64,000 nucleotides of DNA from Diorhabda sublineata. Its lineage: Eukaryota > Arthropoda > Insecta > Coleoptera > Chrysomelidae. A model generated the notes under the pieces. The model had not been told where the DNA came from and ran no database searches. It saw nothing but the letters and a program-made list of their open reading frames with translations. Positions 33,272 to 45,062 of the stretch are shown here, in pieces (positions within the stretch are counted from its first letter, which is position 1; every line of letters begins with the position of its first letter). The stretch lies in the NCBI RefSeq assembly GCF_026230105.1, contig NC_079480.1:29306488-29370487 (forward strand), in the 5' to 3' direction. Position numbers and translations under genes: made by a program.

Positions 33272-34592
33272 CAGGGTGCGGCAGCATAACTTCCTTTTTT
33301 AAAAAGTTCGCCATTTAGTCGGTAGATGTCGTAACGGAGTGCTAGTGGTCTCGTTCGAGAGGGGGGACTATAAAGTTTTGTCCCGGCACAGTTCAGTCGC
33401 CATCATGCGTTGGAACAGTGAGGAGCGTGCGTTTGCCGTTGAGGTTTACTTTTCGAGCGGATGTTCTGTGATCGCAACCCAGCGCGCCTTTCGGAATCGC
33501 TTTAATTTAGCCCCCTTGGCCCCTGTCCCGGACCGGAAATCAATTGTTACGTGGGTCACTACGTTCAGACAAACTGCAAGTGTGACAAGACGAAGAACTG
33601 GAGTCCCTCGGCCCATTAGATCACCGGAGAACATTGAGTTAGTTAGAACTTCAGTGTTGCGATCACCACGGCGTTCTGCGCGCAAACATGCGTCTGCCCT
33701 TGGACTTTTCGATCGTTCTGTGAGGAGAATACTTCATGATGATCTTCATTTTCATCCATACAAGATGGCAATTGTGCAGGAACTTTCTGAACGTGACTTC
33801 AATTCTCGGAGGAATGCGTGTGAGGTTTTTCTGGAAGTCGTTCCTGAGGACGCTATTGTTTTTTTTAGTGATGAAGCCCATTTTCATTTGTGTGGATCCG
33901 TAAACAAACAAAACATGCGCTACTGGGCTGATACCAATCCTCGACAATTGCATCAACGGCCTTTGCATTCACCTAAAGTCACAGTGTGGTGTGCAATTTA
34001 CTCACGTGGAATTATTGGTCCCTGGTTCTTTGAGGAAAATGAAGTCACAGTGACAGTGAATTCGCACCGGTATGTAAACATGTTACAGGAATTTTTTTTC
34101 CCACGGCTAGATGAGTTGGACTTAGGGGACACTTGGTTCCAACAAGACGGAGCAACGGCACACACTTCAAGAACATCGATGGCTGTTTTGAGGGAACACT
34201 TCCCAGAGCGCCTTATCTCAATTAGGGGCGATTTGGAGTGGCCAGCCCGCTCTCCTGATTTGACCCCTTGTGATTATTTCCTATGGGGTTTTTTGAAATC
34301 CCGTGTGTATGTGAACCGTCCAAGGACCCTACAAGATTTGAAGACGAACATCCAGGAAGAAATTGCCAACATAACGCCTGCTATGTTGGCAAGAGTCATG
34401 ACAAACGCCAGAAATCGGCTTACTCAGTGTATGGAGAATGGGGGACGTCACCTAACTGATTTGATCTTCAAAACTCAGTAAAACAAAACTTTATGTATGT
34501 GCCTGTATTATAAAAAACGAATAAAAATTTTCTGATTCATACAATAAGTTTTATTAACTTTTGAAAAAAGGAAGTTATGCTGCCGCACCCTG
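33272..34592 (+). mobile_element. Complete rosa-like (DD41D) mariner element, copy 2
   Basis: It has the same length (1321 bp), the same 29-bp inverted repeats and TA target duplication (33270-33271 and 34593-34594) as copy 1. By eye the two differ at only about six bases, all in the transposase gene. The untranslated ends that I compared are identical. It sits in CENP-C intron 4, in the sense orientation, beside a piggyBac remnant. Confidence 0.95.
33405..34481 (+). CDS. DD41D mariner-type transposase, copy 2 (apparently intact)
   Basis: A 358-residue transposase starts from MRWNSEERAF; the frame is open to an earlier ATG at 33339, which would give 380 residues. It has a two-part helix-turn-helix DNA-binding region in the first 130 residues, catalytic aspartates in SDEAHFHL, QQDGATAH and TPCDYFLWG, and 41 residues between the last two (DD41D, rosa/Visitor branch). 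No stop, frameshift or missing key residue is visible, so this copy is the better candidate for a working enzyme. AATAAA follows the stop inside the element. Confidence 0.94.
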   Translation: MRWNSEERAFAVEVYFSSGCSVIATQRAFRNRFNLAPLAPVPDRKSIVTWVTTFRQTASVTRRRTGVPRPIRSPENIELVRTSVLRSPRRSARKHASALGLFDRSVRRILHDDLHFHPYKMAIVQELSERDFNSRRNACEVFLEVVPEDAIVFFSDEAHFHLCGSVNKQNMRYWADTNPRQLHQRPLHSPKVTVWCAIYSRGIIGPWFFEENEVTVTVNSHRYVNMLQEFFFPRLDELDLGDTWFQQDGATAHTSRTSMAVLREHFPERLISIRGDLEWPARSPDLTPCDYFLWGFLKSRVYVNRPRTLQDLKTNIQEEIANITPAMLARVMTNARNRLTQCMENGGRHLTDLIFKTQ

Positions 34593-34594
34593 TA

Positions 34595-36040
34595 GCTAAC
34601 ACATTACAGGATTTGTATTTATCTAGAAAGTGCAAAACGAAACTGATTATCAAATTAAAAAATAGTAAAACAAAATTACTCAATACTTAAAATAGTAGTC
34701 GCGTAGAATCTCAGAGATGATTCACCTTGTAACTTGACACCACTTTTCCAGAAGGAAACAAACACAACACTGGCATGTGGCTGCAACTAGGATAGAAGGA
34801 GGAAGGGGTTCGCATTAAGCAACATCAGCATCATGAAAGTAAATGATGCTGACAAAATAGCAATAAAACTAACAGGTATTCCCTCTCTCTGAGCGGTAAA
34901 GGGACTACAGATATTATCCCACCGATAAAAATTAATATTTAGACAGTAACTATACAAAATCGTCCTGAAATTATATTCTATCATTAGCATGCAAAATTAT
35001 TTGTCTATATTCCGGAAGCAGAATTTTTTTCAATATCTGAAACACATATTGAAATAGGCAAAAATAGTTTGCAAGGTTAATGACATAAAATAACAAATTA
35101 TTATCAAAATGACAAAAGGAAACTGTTACTTATCCAACCAGAGAAACATCCAACCTACAAAGATTTATTTCATGATTACATACTTTAATGTTTTTCTTAT
35201 TATTTTATAATTCTAATCGTGGAGTAAATTAATAAACACTGTCTCTCACGTTCTTAATCTACTTAAATACTATACAATACACTTAACTAACTTATAATAA
35301 TTTACTTATCTCTATCACTTAACTAGGTTGAATAATTTATTTAAATTCTTCCATTACTTTGCTAATTCGTTCTATTCACTACGACCATTTATTATAAACT
35401 GTACTAAACTGCGCTAAACGAACCCGCTTTTATATCCAAAAGAATTTTTTAAGAATTCTATAAAAATGAAGAAACAAAACAAATAAGTAAATAGACCTAC
35501 CTAGAAATTATTCGAAAGAAATAATGTAAATAAACCGCTTGCTATAAAAACGGATATAAAAAAATTAAACATCAAACGGGTTCCGTGGTTTATATAAAGT
35601 AAGTCAAGTCATATGTTTAAGATTTTAATTTAGTTTAGTTTTCAGAAACTGAGTAAGAAGATCAGTTCCAAAAATTAAGATAACATAAATAGATGATATT
35701 AAAATAACATTCAAGAAAGATCAGGAACGGTATTCATAAAATAAATGATAAGTGGAAGGTTTGAGAGTTACTTAGATTGAATAAGTTAGGATCTATTGTT
35801 TACCTCAGTCACCAGTCAGGTAAAAACGAATTTGCAAAGTGAGCCAATTGTCTGGGGGCTATACAGGTCACCTCTGCTGGCTTTGAAAAGCTTGAATATA
35901 AGTACCTACCGTGGTCTTTGTTTATCGCACTCATAAAAGAGGTGTCCGGCAGTTTTTTAAGATCTGAGGTTTTATTTCATGTTTCTGATTTATTTTTGTT
36001 TTCCCACTTTTTTATAACCATGACTTCATGGCTTTTTGCG
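34595..36040. other. CENP-C intron 4 sequence without recognised content
   Basis: AT-rich intronic DNA. Only short chance frames are present, and no repeat family or element end was recognised. Confidence 0.4.
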
Positions 36041-36049
36041 AAATATATG

Positions 36050-37210
36050 AAAGGTTATGGGCCTATGAAAGGAATTGCTCAGCCTTTTGTTTGTTTCAAT
36101 TGTGTTCAAATGTTCGACTCAATTTTATGAGAGTCAAATGCTTGAAATGCTGCTTTGCTATTTAATAGGGTGAATATCTTTGCATTGCGATAGTTACGTT
36201 GTGCCCAATGAGCTCCGCATGTAAGGATAACGTATGTTTGGAAAATGGAAGGTTCTGAGCCCATTGGGATAGCGAGTTTAGTTCCTTGGCCCCTACCTGT
36301 CCATTTTCCGTGTAGAATACTAATGAGCCTTGTGTCCATTGTCCATTACCGTGCACTTGTTATTATAATTTTATAATTTTTGGTATAGTTTGAAAGGTCA
36401 TATCTATGGGCATTCTACACTTCTTTAGAATGCGGAAATGCCAAGTTAGGTCGCCGGGCTTCATGTTCTGTTCCTCGTATGCCTTTATAGCCCACTTTGT
36501 TGCTTCACTTCCTAAGAAGGGGACAAGTCTAAGATGACATGACCGTTTCGACCATATTAGCGCAAGGCAGACCCGCCTTTTGCATTTTATCTAGGGTTGT
36601 TTCCCCAATTTTCGTTTTTGTCCTTGGCCACCATATGAAAGCTCTATAGCTTATGATAGATCACACAATGGATTTGTACATCCAGTTCATCATTTTGTTT
36701 GTTTCCCCGATCACGCTGCAGTAGTCATATGAAGCACTTCGTGTCTTATGGCTTATCCCAAGATATTTAATATCTTACTTAAGGGTACTTCGACCTCATT
36801 AGTTCTGAGAGCTTTTGGAACCTATTTGTTTCTCTGTGAATGGAACGATGGTGGTCTTTGAGTTGTTTATGCCCAGATCTCCATTGACACACTATCTCTG
36901 AGCAATTGTTAGAGCGGTTTGCATTTTATCCCATAGGATCATTCATGCTTATCCCACACAATTATCGCCAGGTCATCGGCGTATCCGCGTTGCTTAGATT
37001 TAACAACACATTATCGACTACCAATGATTCTAGTAGTAGCGATAAGTAGACGCCTTCTGAGCATCCGCATCCCGGTTTTGCAGTTATTGCTTGATCCCCT
37101 ATATTGACTTTGATAATGTGACTATACAAGGTTGCCGTGCTTAGTCCGACTCCTTGTCTTACCAGTGCCTGATGGATGGAATGTCTTGGCATGTTGGAGA
37201 AGGTATCACC
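36050..37210 (-). mobile_element. LINE fragment with RT and RNase H parts (copy B)
   Basis: Read on the minus strand from 37210, RT-like sequence comes first (HSIHQALVRQGVGLSTATLY, then SLLLESLVVDNVLLNL). After about 600 decayed bases, an RNase H-like part follows (LAIPMGSEPSIFQTYVILTC, NAKIFTLLNSKAAFQAFDS). This order is seen in RNase H-bearing LINE clades. Stops and frameshifts are frequent. Its 3' half repeats at 672-1012. Confidence 0.72.
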
Positions 37211-38199
37211 AATATCTATGAAGGCTCAAACTATGCAGAGCAGAGGCAGTCGACTTACCATATACACCACGACGAGTCACAACTATCTGTATATGGGGAT
37301 ATACTTATAGTGAAATCATGAAAGTTTCTACGTTTGGGTTTTCGGATACTTGTATATTAATACGTTTTTGAAATCTACGTAAAATTTTATTATACTTTTG
37401 TATAAAAACTTTTTTCGAAAAATGCATACTTTTTGAGTTATTAATTTTTTTGTAACCATTTGACCCTTGCAGACCCTTATAATTTATTTTTTTATAAAGA
37501 TATCATCAAAGTTATGAAAATAATTTTTGTTCGGTTGCTTTTAACAAGGTCAGTCATATTTGAATCTATGTTGAAAAATTTTTCATTTTATACAGAGTGA
37601 AAATACAATACAACTTTGCCACATTCACCATGTATTTAAAGGAAATTTCCATAATCTTCGTTATTAAATTGAGAACGAGCCATTTTAACGATTTTCGAAA
37701 GTATCAACAATTGACTAATGACAATGCTGTTGTTATCTATGTCCGAACAGTAGTAATGACAGAGCCCCAATTTTTGATACTGAAATTGATTAGACATAAA
37801 TAAACAAGTTTATTACATCAGGGTACTTTGTTATCAATTCCTATACAGCCAATTTCATTAGTGCTTTAAAATCATATACAGATTCTTCTGCTTTATTTTC
37901 ACTGATTATTACACAGTTTCATAAATTCAACAAGATTTTTTTCATGACACTCACTTTAAAAAACTGCTGTGTGCTGGTGAAGCATATCCTGTTGAAACCC
38001 AGTGGGATGAAAGTTAGTATTTCTCATTTCTCATTGCAGGAACAATTCGAGTTATCTATAACTCTTTAATACATTGGTCCGTTCAAGTTCTACAAATAAT
38101 GGTACAAAACAGGTGTCGATAATACCTACACAAACATTCTGTTCTATGTTTCCGCATCTATCTAAGATTAGTTTAATTCCAATTTCTACAATTTTGTAT

Positions 38200-39080
38200 G
38201 TACAATGAGCATCGGCGGAAGCCCTTTTTCTTTTTCGTTCCTTCTCCTCTTAATAAGGATCTTTTCACCCAATTATGTTCGTCCATTCTGGCTATTCCCC
38301 ATCCAACATAGTCTTTTTACTATGACCATATATTCCATCTCAGGTTACAGTACTTCGATCTCTACGTTCGCTCTTCTCCTCCACTTGATTCGTTCCTTCA
38401 CTTCTCCAAAAATCCTTCTCAGTGCCCTCATCACCCATATGTTTAATTTGTTTTTTTCCCTTACTCGCTACCATACATCCCCGTTGGTTGTGTGGTAAAT
38501 GGTTGTTCCCTCTCGACCTCTTTTGTCGATATCTCTGTTTTCACATTCTCCGTTTGTTTATTCACAGTTGCTCTAAACAATTGGTTTGATGTGCAGTTGA
38601 ACATCATCTTTCGTTGCATAATCAGTCTCTGGAATTCGTATCGTTGTCCCCTCATTACATGATCGAAGTACTCTAGTTTGGGGGCTTTTATGGTAGTCAA
38701 TAATTTTCTTTTTGTTGCCATTTTTCTATACATTTTCTTTGCTTTTTTCCCTTCCTGTGCGTATTCCTGTTTCAATTCTCTGTCTTACTTGGTTTCTTTT
38801 TCTAATGCCTGTTTGCTGTATTCTTCGAACCATTCTTTTTTGTCTTATTCTTCAATCTTCCTAGTTCTTTCTGTGTCAAATCCTTCATTGTTTTCTCAAT
38901 CTCTGTCCACTCCATCTCGACATCCTCCCAATTTGTTTGTTATTCAGATTTGTGGTCATTACATTTTCAATTTTTTTCGTCACACATTCATCTTCCAATA
39001 CCCTTACGTTACCTTTCACTAGATCCTGAGGATTTCCTCTGTTCAGAACTCGAGTCCGCTCCTCTGTAGCTTCTAACATA
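38200..39080 (-). mobile_element. Degenerate LINE fragment, antisense in CENP-C intron 4
   Basis: Minus-strand frames include GKKAKKMYRKMATKRKLLTT and KLEYFDHVMRGQRYEFQRLI, typical of the region before the C-terminal block of RTE-like pol proteins. Frames are interrupted repeatedly. The hydrophobic plus-strand frames (38205-39022) are its mirror image. Confidence 0.6.
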
Positions 39081-39299
39081 TGTTATCAATTTTTATTGCT
39101 TCCTTTCCACTAGTACATGGTCGATTTGGTTTTTTGTTCGGCCATTCAGAGAAATTCGGGTTTCTGTATGGACGGACTGTACTACCAGTGCGTGGTTACG
39201 TATTAGGCAAACGGATTCTAAAGATGAATAATGAAGGAAGAGTCAGAATTTTTAATCTTTTAAAGAAGTCCCTGCAGAGAGCCCTGCAGTTTAGTCCGA

Positions 39300-40140
39300 G
39301 TAAATATCTAATAGCTTTCTTCATAGTTTAAAGATTCGCTCAAGTTGTGTCCTTTCTGAGGTACGTGTGGTGGTACCTCAGAAGGGAAGGGCATATTGGA
39401 GATGCGACTCAATAAGGGTATAATATACTGTTAAGAAGGTGGATAAGTTCAGTTCTCTTTGCTTGTTGATCTGCTAATTTGTAACATACGATTCCAATGT
39501 GGGAAGGTAACCAGATGATAATAACTCTTATTTTTTGGGATGTGAGAAAAATATATTTTTAATATATGATATTGAAGCGATTCTTAAAAGCACCGTAAAT
39601 AAAATGGTCCATAGTGGAGTAATGGGAATAGAAAAGGACTTGTTTGTGAGAGGCCTGTGCCGTCGAGAAGCTGTGAAAATATAAATGGTATGGGCTTTAA
39701 TGTTTTTTATGAATAGAGGGTAGACAGGGCTGAAGGGGTTAAATGATACAGAGCCAGCATAAGAAAGAAGTAGTTGCTGCCGTCTGATCCAAAGTAGAGG
39801 CTCATTAGTTTCATAGTTAAGGCTTTCTATAGGGCCAAATCGATATGCACCTAGATAAAAACGTAAAGCTGTATTATGCACTGGGTTTAAAAGGTTAAGG
39901 TCATATTCGGAGGCAGATATATATGTGTGACAACCATAAATTAATTTTGAGCGAATTAGGGCTCTGTATATTTTGCGAAGAGAATTTTCGTCAGCTCCTC
40001 AATGGTAATGTGAGAGATTTTGATAATGTTTAATAGTTTGTAGCATTTGCCTTTGATTTTTATGATATGTTGTTAGCAAGTACGTCGAGAGTCAGATGTT
40101 AGGCCCAAAATTTTAGAGTGATCCATAACGGGAAGGGGGA
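39300..40140 (-). mobile_element. LINE fragment with RNase H end, antisense in CENP-C intron 4
   Basis: An open minus frame (39528-39881) gives MHNTALRFYLGAYRFGPIES and LLWIRRQQLLLSYAGSV, the post-RT region of R1/Jockey/I-type LINEs. Further on, about 39520-39440, another frame gives LPSHIGIVCYKLADQQAKR, the last RNase H motif. It is truncated and frameshifted. Confidence 0.75.
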
Positions 40141-40385
40141 TGTTGTCAATAAAAACACAGGGGGATATTGTCGATGGTCTTCCGCTAAATTTAATAATTT
40201 TGGATTTTGTTGCGCATAGAGTTAGTCCTAAGAGGTCCAAATTATTAAGAATACCAATGGAAAGTGTGTGGCTATCTCAAGGTCATCGCTATGTTCTTAG
40301 GGTTGCGAGATGTTTGTACAAAAAACTGTTGTTTTCTTTGTTTGTGGGAAGTAGGGCGAAACAACATCATTATGTAAGAAAATAA

Positions 40386-41294
40386 AGGCTTATTCGGAAT
40401 CAATATATACCGGGAAAATGAACATTAAATATTAGCTGCCGTTTGCACATCAAATTAGCGCTCATGAAAAGGCGCTCGACAAAAACAATGGCGCTTTCCG
40501 CTATTTACAAAAAATCTTTCCAAACATTGAAGAGAGGTATCTTTGTTGGCCTACAAATCCATAAAATTATGAAAAAGTCTCAGTTTGGTTAGGTTAGATA
40601 GCTACTTGAAAGTCATTCAAAATGGTTGTGAAACATTTTTTGGCAAATAAAAAAAGTGAAAATTACAAAGAAATTGTTACCGATTTATTAGAAAATGTTC
40701 ATAAGTAAACATGTCATTAAAAATTCAATTTTTCCATTGGCATCAGAGTTTTTTCCTGAAAACTTAGGAAGTATGAGTGACGAATAAAGGGAAACGTTTT
40801 CACCAAGATTTAGAGGTTTTCGAGGCACGACATCAAGGATTTTGTAATGTTGGTTTATTATAAGAGAAAATAATTCAAATAGCTATGAAAAGAAAGCAAA
40901 AATTAGTTGTTTTAATTTTCTTAGTATTAATATCAAAATTATGTATATCAGTTAATAAAATAAATATTTCTAAAAAGGGACGTGACAGATTTTTTTTATT
41001 TTTTCTGGATAATTTTCTACCTAAATGAATAATAAAATAACAACTTTTAGCTGGGGTATCAAAATCATGTAAACTAGTGTATTAAGGGCCCAAACTTTCA
41101 GGGATTTTTTTTTTGGTAACAAAATTTCACGTTGAGACAGTAAAAAATCGTTGAAAAAGAGAATACCTGTATTTAGAAATATTCATTTTACTCCATTCAT
41201 ATGTAATTCACATAATAAGCTCAAAATTAATGAATTCTGTAGTTGTAGGTCAATTTATTTGAATCAAATAATTCATTTTGAATTTAACTTTTAG
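40386..41294. other. End of CENP-C intron 4, no recognised content
   Basis: AT-rich sequence without clear frames or repeats, ending in the AACTTTTAG acceptor of exon 5. Confidence 0.4.
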
Positions 41295-41387
41295 GTTTAA
41301 GAAGATCTACTAGAACACGACGTCAACCTTCGAGAAAATTTGTTCCTCTTATCATTATTAACAATCTATCACAAAAAGATAAGAAAT
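41295..41387 (+). CDS. CENPC: CENP-C exon 5 with divergent CENP-C motif
   Basis: Only one of three frames is open, and it is in phase with exon 4 (G|GT). It encodes GLRRSTRTRRQPSRKFVPL. The spacing RR-x2-R-x4-P matches the CENP-C motif that binds the C-terminal tail of the centromeric histone CENP-A. The family's aromatic pair (YW in human) is represented by a single Phe at the Trp position. The exon ends at AAAT|GTAAGT. The motif assignment is by eye and moderately sure; the exon itself is well supported. Confidence 0.65.
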
Positions 41388-44107
41388 GTAAGTTTTAACA
41401 GAAATCTTATAAAAATCTACTGTGACTTTTTCGATATTTTTCCGGTCAACAGGTTCAAAAAAGTGAAAAATAGAGATAAAGGTTCTAAAAATATGAACGG
41501 TAGCTCATTCGATTCAGAATCAGCTATAGAAAAATGTTTTTGAAGGATTTTGGTGCAGATACAAAATTGTAATTGTTATTAACAAAATAAGATATAAAAA
41601 AAATGGTTTTTACTTTCCCGGAACTCTATCTCCATATAAGGCTCCGTGCGATTGTCGCCAATTGTTGATTACTATTTTAGTGGATTGTATTCAATCTCTG
41701 ATTAAAAAGTATTATTGTTCGTTGATTTTTATCCAACCATTCTCGTATATTCCATTAAATTATATCGCTGAAGCTCGACGTAAGAGAAACCACGTTGCTA
41801 CGTCCTGTTTAAAATCATATATGTTGAAGAAAAATACTCATATCAATATTTTTTTTAATAAGAGTTTTAGTAAAAAAAAATTTTTTATAAAAATTCTAGT
41901 ATCTTTTTAACACTTGAAAGAATCGAGTTCCGTAGAAAAAAAAGTTTAATCTCTATTTTTCAAAAAATTAGAGTATTAGAGTACACAATCTATACAGCAT
42001 ATGTGTTTCAAGTTTGAAGAGCCACGTTGTTTAGTACTTTTTAGGCAGTCATCAATAGTAAACGTTTTCAGTGAATTTGCAAACATGAAAAAATTGGTCA
42101 TCGTTATAAAATACTTTTATTTGAAAGGCATTAGCTCAACAAATATAAAAGCTAAACTAGATTCTACTCTGGGTGAGATTGTTCCTTCATTATCATATCA
42201 GAGTTTAAACGAGGTCATACGACCCGCGAAGACCAGCATCGTAGTGGTCGACCAAATGAGGTGACGTCTTCAGAAATGTTGAACCTTTTTGTTAAACAAT
42301 CGATTGAAAAATTAATTTTCCTAGATTGCACAGGTTGTTTCTGTAAAAGTTACGGATTGTTAAGCATTGGACATGATCCACCCCTGGCCTTCAGATAGAA
42401 GTGTAGAATCATTTATTTCGTCAAACACACTACGCGTGCATACGTTATTAAAAAATTATAATATTCGAATGTATAATTTAGGAAATATACTTAAATGTAA
42501 GTTCTGATTTCGTAACTTTTAAGGCTTATAACTCGTATGAGAAAAAAATTTTTTTGTTTCAGCATTATTTCTATATCATCTACTCAATCCCAAATGTTTT
42601 GCATCAAGTCTCGGATCACCTTATATAAACATTTTAAAAAAGGAGGATTTGTTAACCATATATTAAGTTGTACAATGTGTCCCTTTCTTATGTTCATTAA
42701 CGTATTATCTCGGACTACCTAATTTTTGTCTCATATTAATGTGACTGTGAAGAATCATAAATCTACCCATTCAACTTCTACTTACTATTATATTTGTTAA
42801 GATTTATTGTAAACTGAACGTCCCCTGATGGGAACCAACGTCGTAGTTATGCGATTCCATATGTCCATTAGACACTTGAAGTTATTATTATTACTTATTT
42901 TTGTATTGATGTGACTCTAACTAACATAAATATAATTTATTATAGCTTTTGTATACAATAATATTAGTATGAAAAAGAGCATAAACACGCATAGTGTGTT
43001 CTATATAGTCTTGACATCCAACGATAACGGTAGTCAGATTATTGAAACCACTTTATTTATTTATATTTTATGTTAATAAATAGTTTTTATAAAGTTGTGA
43101 ATTAAGTTATTTAACCATTTTGTATCAAAGACACGAATAAGAAAGAAAATTTATCTCTAGTTTTTTTTTATTGTGGATCATGATCCAAAGTTGTCTTGAA
43201 ATAGAAACATCTTCAAGTTAGTAGGAAAAACAAACAGTTGAAGTTAATAGTCTAAAAAATTAAAAAATTTCCATTTTTTAATAATTATTGATACAAGCTA
43301 CTAGTTATGAACCTCTTTAAGATGGAATAAACAAAATATATCAGGATTTTTTTCCTTAGACTAAACAAATTATATCTAATGCCGATTTTGTTTATTTAGC
43401 TAAATGAAAGGAGTATAGATAGACTCAACTTTCAATAGAAAACTTGATGCCGAATCATCAATATTTTTTATATATATTAACCAGACCAAAATTATTCAAC
43501 TCATTCTGACTTTAGTCTTAGTTTCGTTATATTGTTAATTATGTATACTTTTGAATTTCTGGGTAAACGTTGTAGTTAATAAAAGTATTAAAAAAGTGAG
43601 TCTACAAGAGACGATTCATATTTTACCACTCGGGAATATTATTAGAGCCAAAATATTTCTAAAACTCCTTTCAGAATTATCTACATTATGGTGGCAACAG
43701 TATTAGTTATCCATTCAAAGTTTTTTTATTTAAACCAAATTCATACGTATTCATGGTCTGTTAATAAAGTTTTTTTATTGTTTCAATTAACTCAAACTCG
43801 AAAGTTTTTAAATTTTTTGAATAAATATGAAATTAGAATAATAAAAGACATAATACATTATAAAAATATTTCAGTAGTTTAAAATCTAAAATACCAAAAA
43901 AAGAAGCGTGATATGCTTGATGTTCCTGGCAATAAATGAGAGATTAAAAAATTATCAATTATGATGAAAATAAAGATTATGAAATAATGTTCTAGCCATA
44001 CCATTATAACTTTGGAATTCACTAAAATATTTCCATATCTTCTAGTTTTGTCTGGATTGGTTTGTGACTCGAGCATTTCGACTTTAACGACCTCTTCAAT
44101 CTTGCAG
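41388..44107. other. Unresolved segment of the CENP-C exon chain
   Basis: Exon 5 leaves phase 1 (T|) but the next clear exon (44108) enters in phase 0, so at least one small exon or an alternative splice site is missing from my model here. A frame at 41467-41541 (NRDKGSKNMNGSSFDSES) has the right composition but the phases do not close. A mariner fragment lies at 42060-42300. Confidence 0.5.
42060..42300 (+). pseudogene. mariner transposase N-terminal remnant
   Basis: VIKYFYLKGISSTNIKAKL, DSTLGE and RPAKTSIVVVDQMR match the start of SETMAR-like mariner transposases, with frameshifts; stops follow. It is a different subfamily from the fragments at 18361 and 46063. Confidence 0.7.
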
Positions 44108-44370
44108 TCAAATCATAAGGGAGAACATAGTCGTCGAACCAAAGTTGATGGAAGAGCCAGTTCAAAAGAAAAAATGAGGACAAGATCTTGTAATCGAGTT
44201 TCTTCGACACCTGAGAAAGACATTAATCACTCCAACAAACATAATCGCAAAAATAAAAAGAGTTCTGCTAACGGAAGTCTTGATACAAAAGCAAAAAAAA
44301 AGAAACAAGATGATTATCCAGGTGGTACCGAACCTGAAGTAAATCAAACACAACCTACACCTGTTCATAA
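44108..44370 (+). CDS. CENPC: CENP-C exon 6 (basic region)
   Basis: It starts after a CTCTTCAATCTTGCAG acceptor and ends CATAA|GTTAGT. It encodes a strongly basic, Ser/Lys-rich stretch (NKHNRKNKKSSANGS, KAKKKKQDD), possibly DNA- or nucleosome-contacting. End phase 2 matches exon 7. Confidence 0.68.
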
Positions 44371-44447
44371 GTTAGTATTTGCTACATTTTAGATGTGTCT
44401 TATAAATAATGTAGCTTTCTTTTAATCAAAACCTTTTTTGTTTGCAG

Positions 44448-44657
44448 TACTACCGTGAACACTACAGAACCTACCGAAAACAATACTGGACAGAGACAAA
44501 ACGGCATTAATAGATCTCTAGCAAATGATTTAGCTGAAACAAATCCATCCATGATGCATTATTCTCAAATAATTGAAAGGGACGAAACTACAATATCAGA
44601 TTCTAGAGTTAATATTAATAAAGAAGCAGAAAGACTTGAAATTATACCAAATCATGG
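44448..44657 (+). CDS. CENPC: CENP-C exon 7
   Basis: The exon runs from TTTGCAG to GG|GTAAAT. It encodes an Asn/Thr/Glu-rich segment (NTTEPTENNTGQRQN, ERDETTISDSRVNINK). Entering and leaving phase 2 match both neighbours. It is disordered with no named domain. Confidence 0.7.
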
Positions 44658-44857
44658 GTAAATATATTTTTAATTTCCATTTTGTCTTATAATAAATACG
44701 AGGTGATAATAAATATGGATATGCGCCATTGGAATGTAAAAATTTCAATTTCACTATTTTTCATAACAAAAATTCATTCAAAATAGTTGCATCCTCTGTT
44801 GTGCTTGAACTTGAACTATTTTTATAAACGCCAGTGGTAGATTTATAGATTTCTCGT

Positions 44858-44932
44858 CTGTAGGTTATTCATATTTTTCCACTTGTAGGTTATTTATCTT
44901 TTGCCGCCTGTAGGTTATTCATCTTTTGCCGC
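44858..44932 (+). repeat. Short tandem repeat, about 25-bp unit, three copies
   Basis: TGTAGGTTATTCATCTTTTG and close variants occur three times in a row, just upstream of a palindromic-repeat copy, in CENP-C intron 7. Confidence 0.65.
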
Positions 44933-44939
44933 TGAAGGT

Positions 44940-45062
44940 AAACTCAGTGTATGAAACGCGCGTCAGACAGTGTAGTTGTGAGTTTTCATGTAGTGGTAGT
45001 GTAAACAGTGTGCTCAGTATGAATAGCACTAACAGTTCCAAAAATTCCAACTTAGTAATATC
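44940..45062. repeat. Interspersed palindromic repeat, copy B
   Basis: ACGCGCGTCAGACAGTGTAG, GTTGTGAG, then AACAGTGTG and AACAGTTCCAAAAATTCCAA correspond in reverse to 4340-4415. Only one half of the family is present. Confidence 0.6.

Noticed and set aside
33446..33968. Minus-strand frames opposite the rosa-like transposase, also seen in copy 1
   Set aside because: Conserved only because the two elements are nearly identical; the transposase is on the other strand.
38205..39022. Two hydrophobic plus-strand frames suggestive of a transporter
   Set aside because: Antisense of a LINE fragment; no ordered membrane topology or conserved motif.
41467..41541. Candidate CENP-C exon with NRDKGSKNMNG
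   Set aside because: The composition is plausible, but neither border allows the phase needed to link exon 5 to exon 6.
44858..44932. Regular short repeats, considered as CRISPR-like
   Set aside because: Three adjacent imperfect copies without spacers in a eukaryotic intron; a simple tandem repeat.
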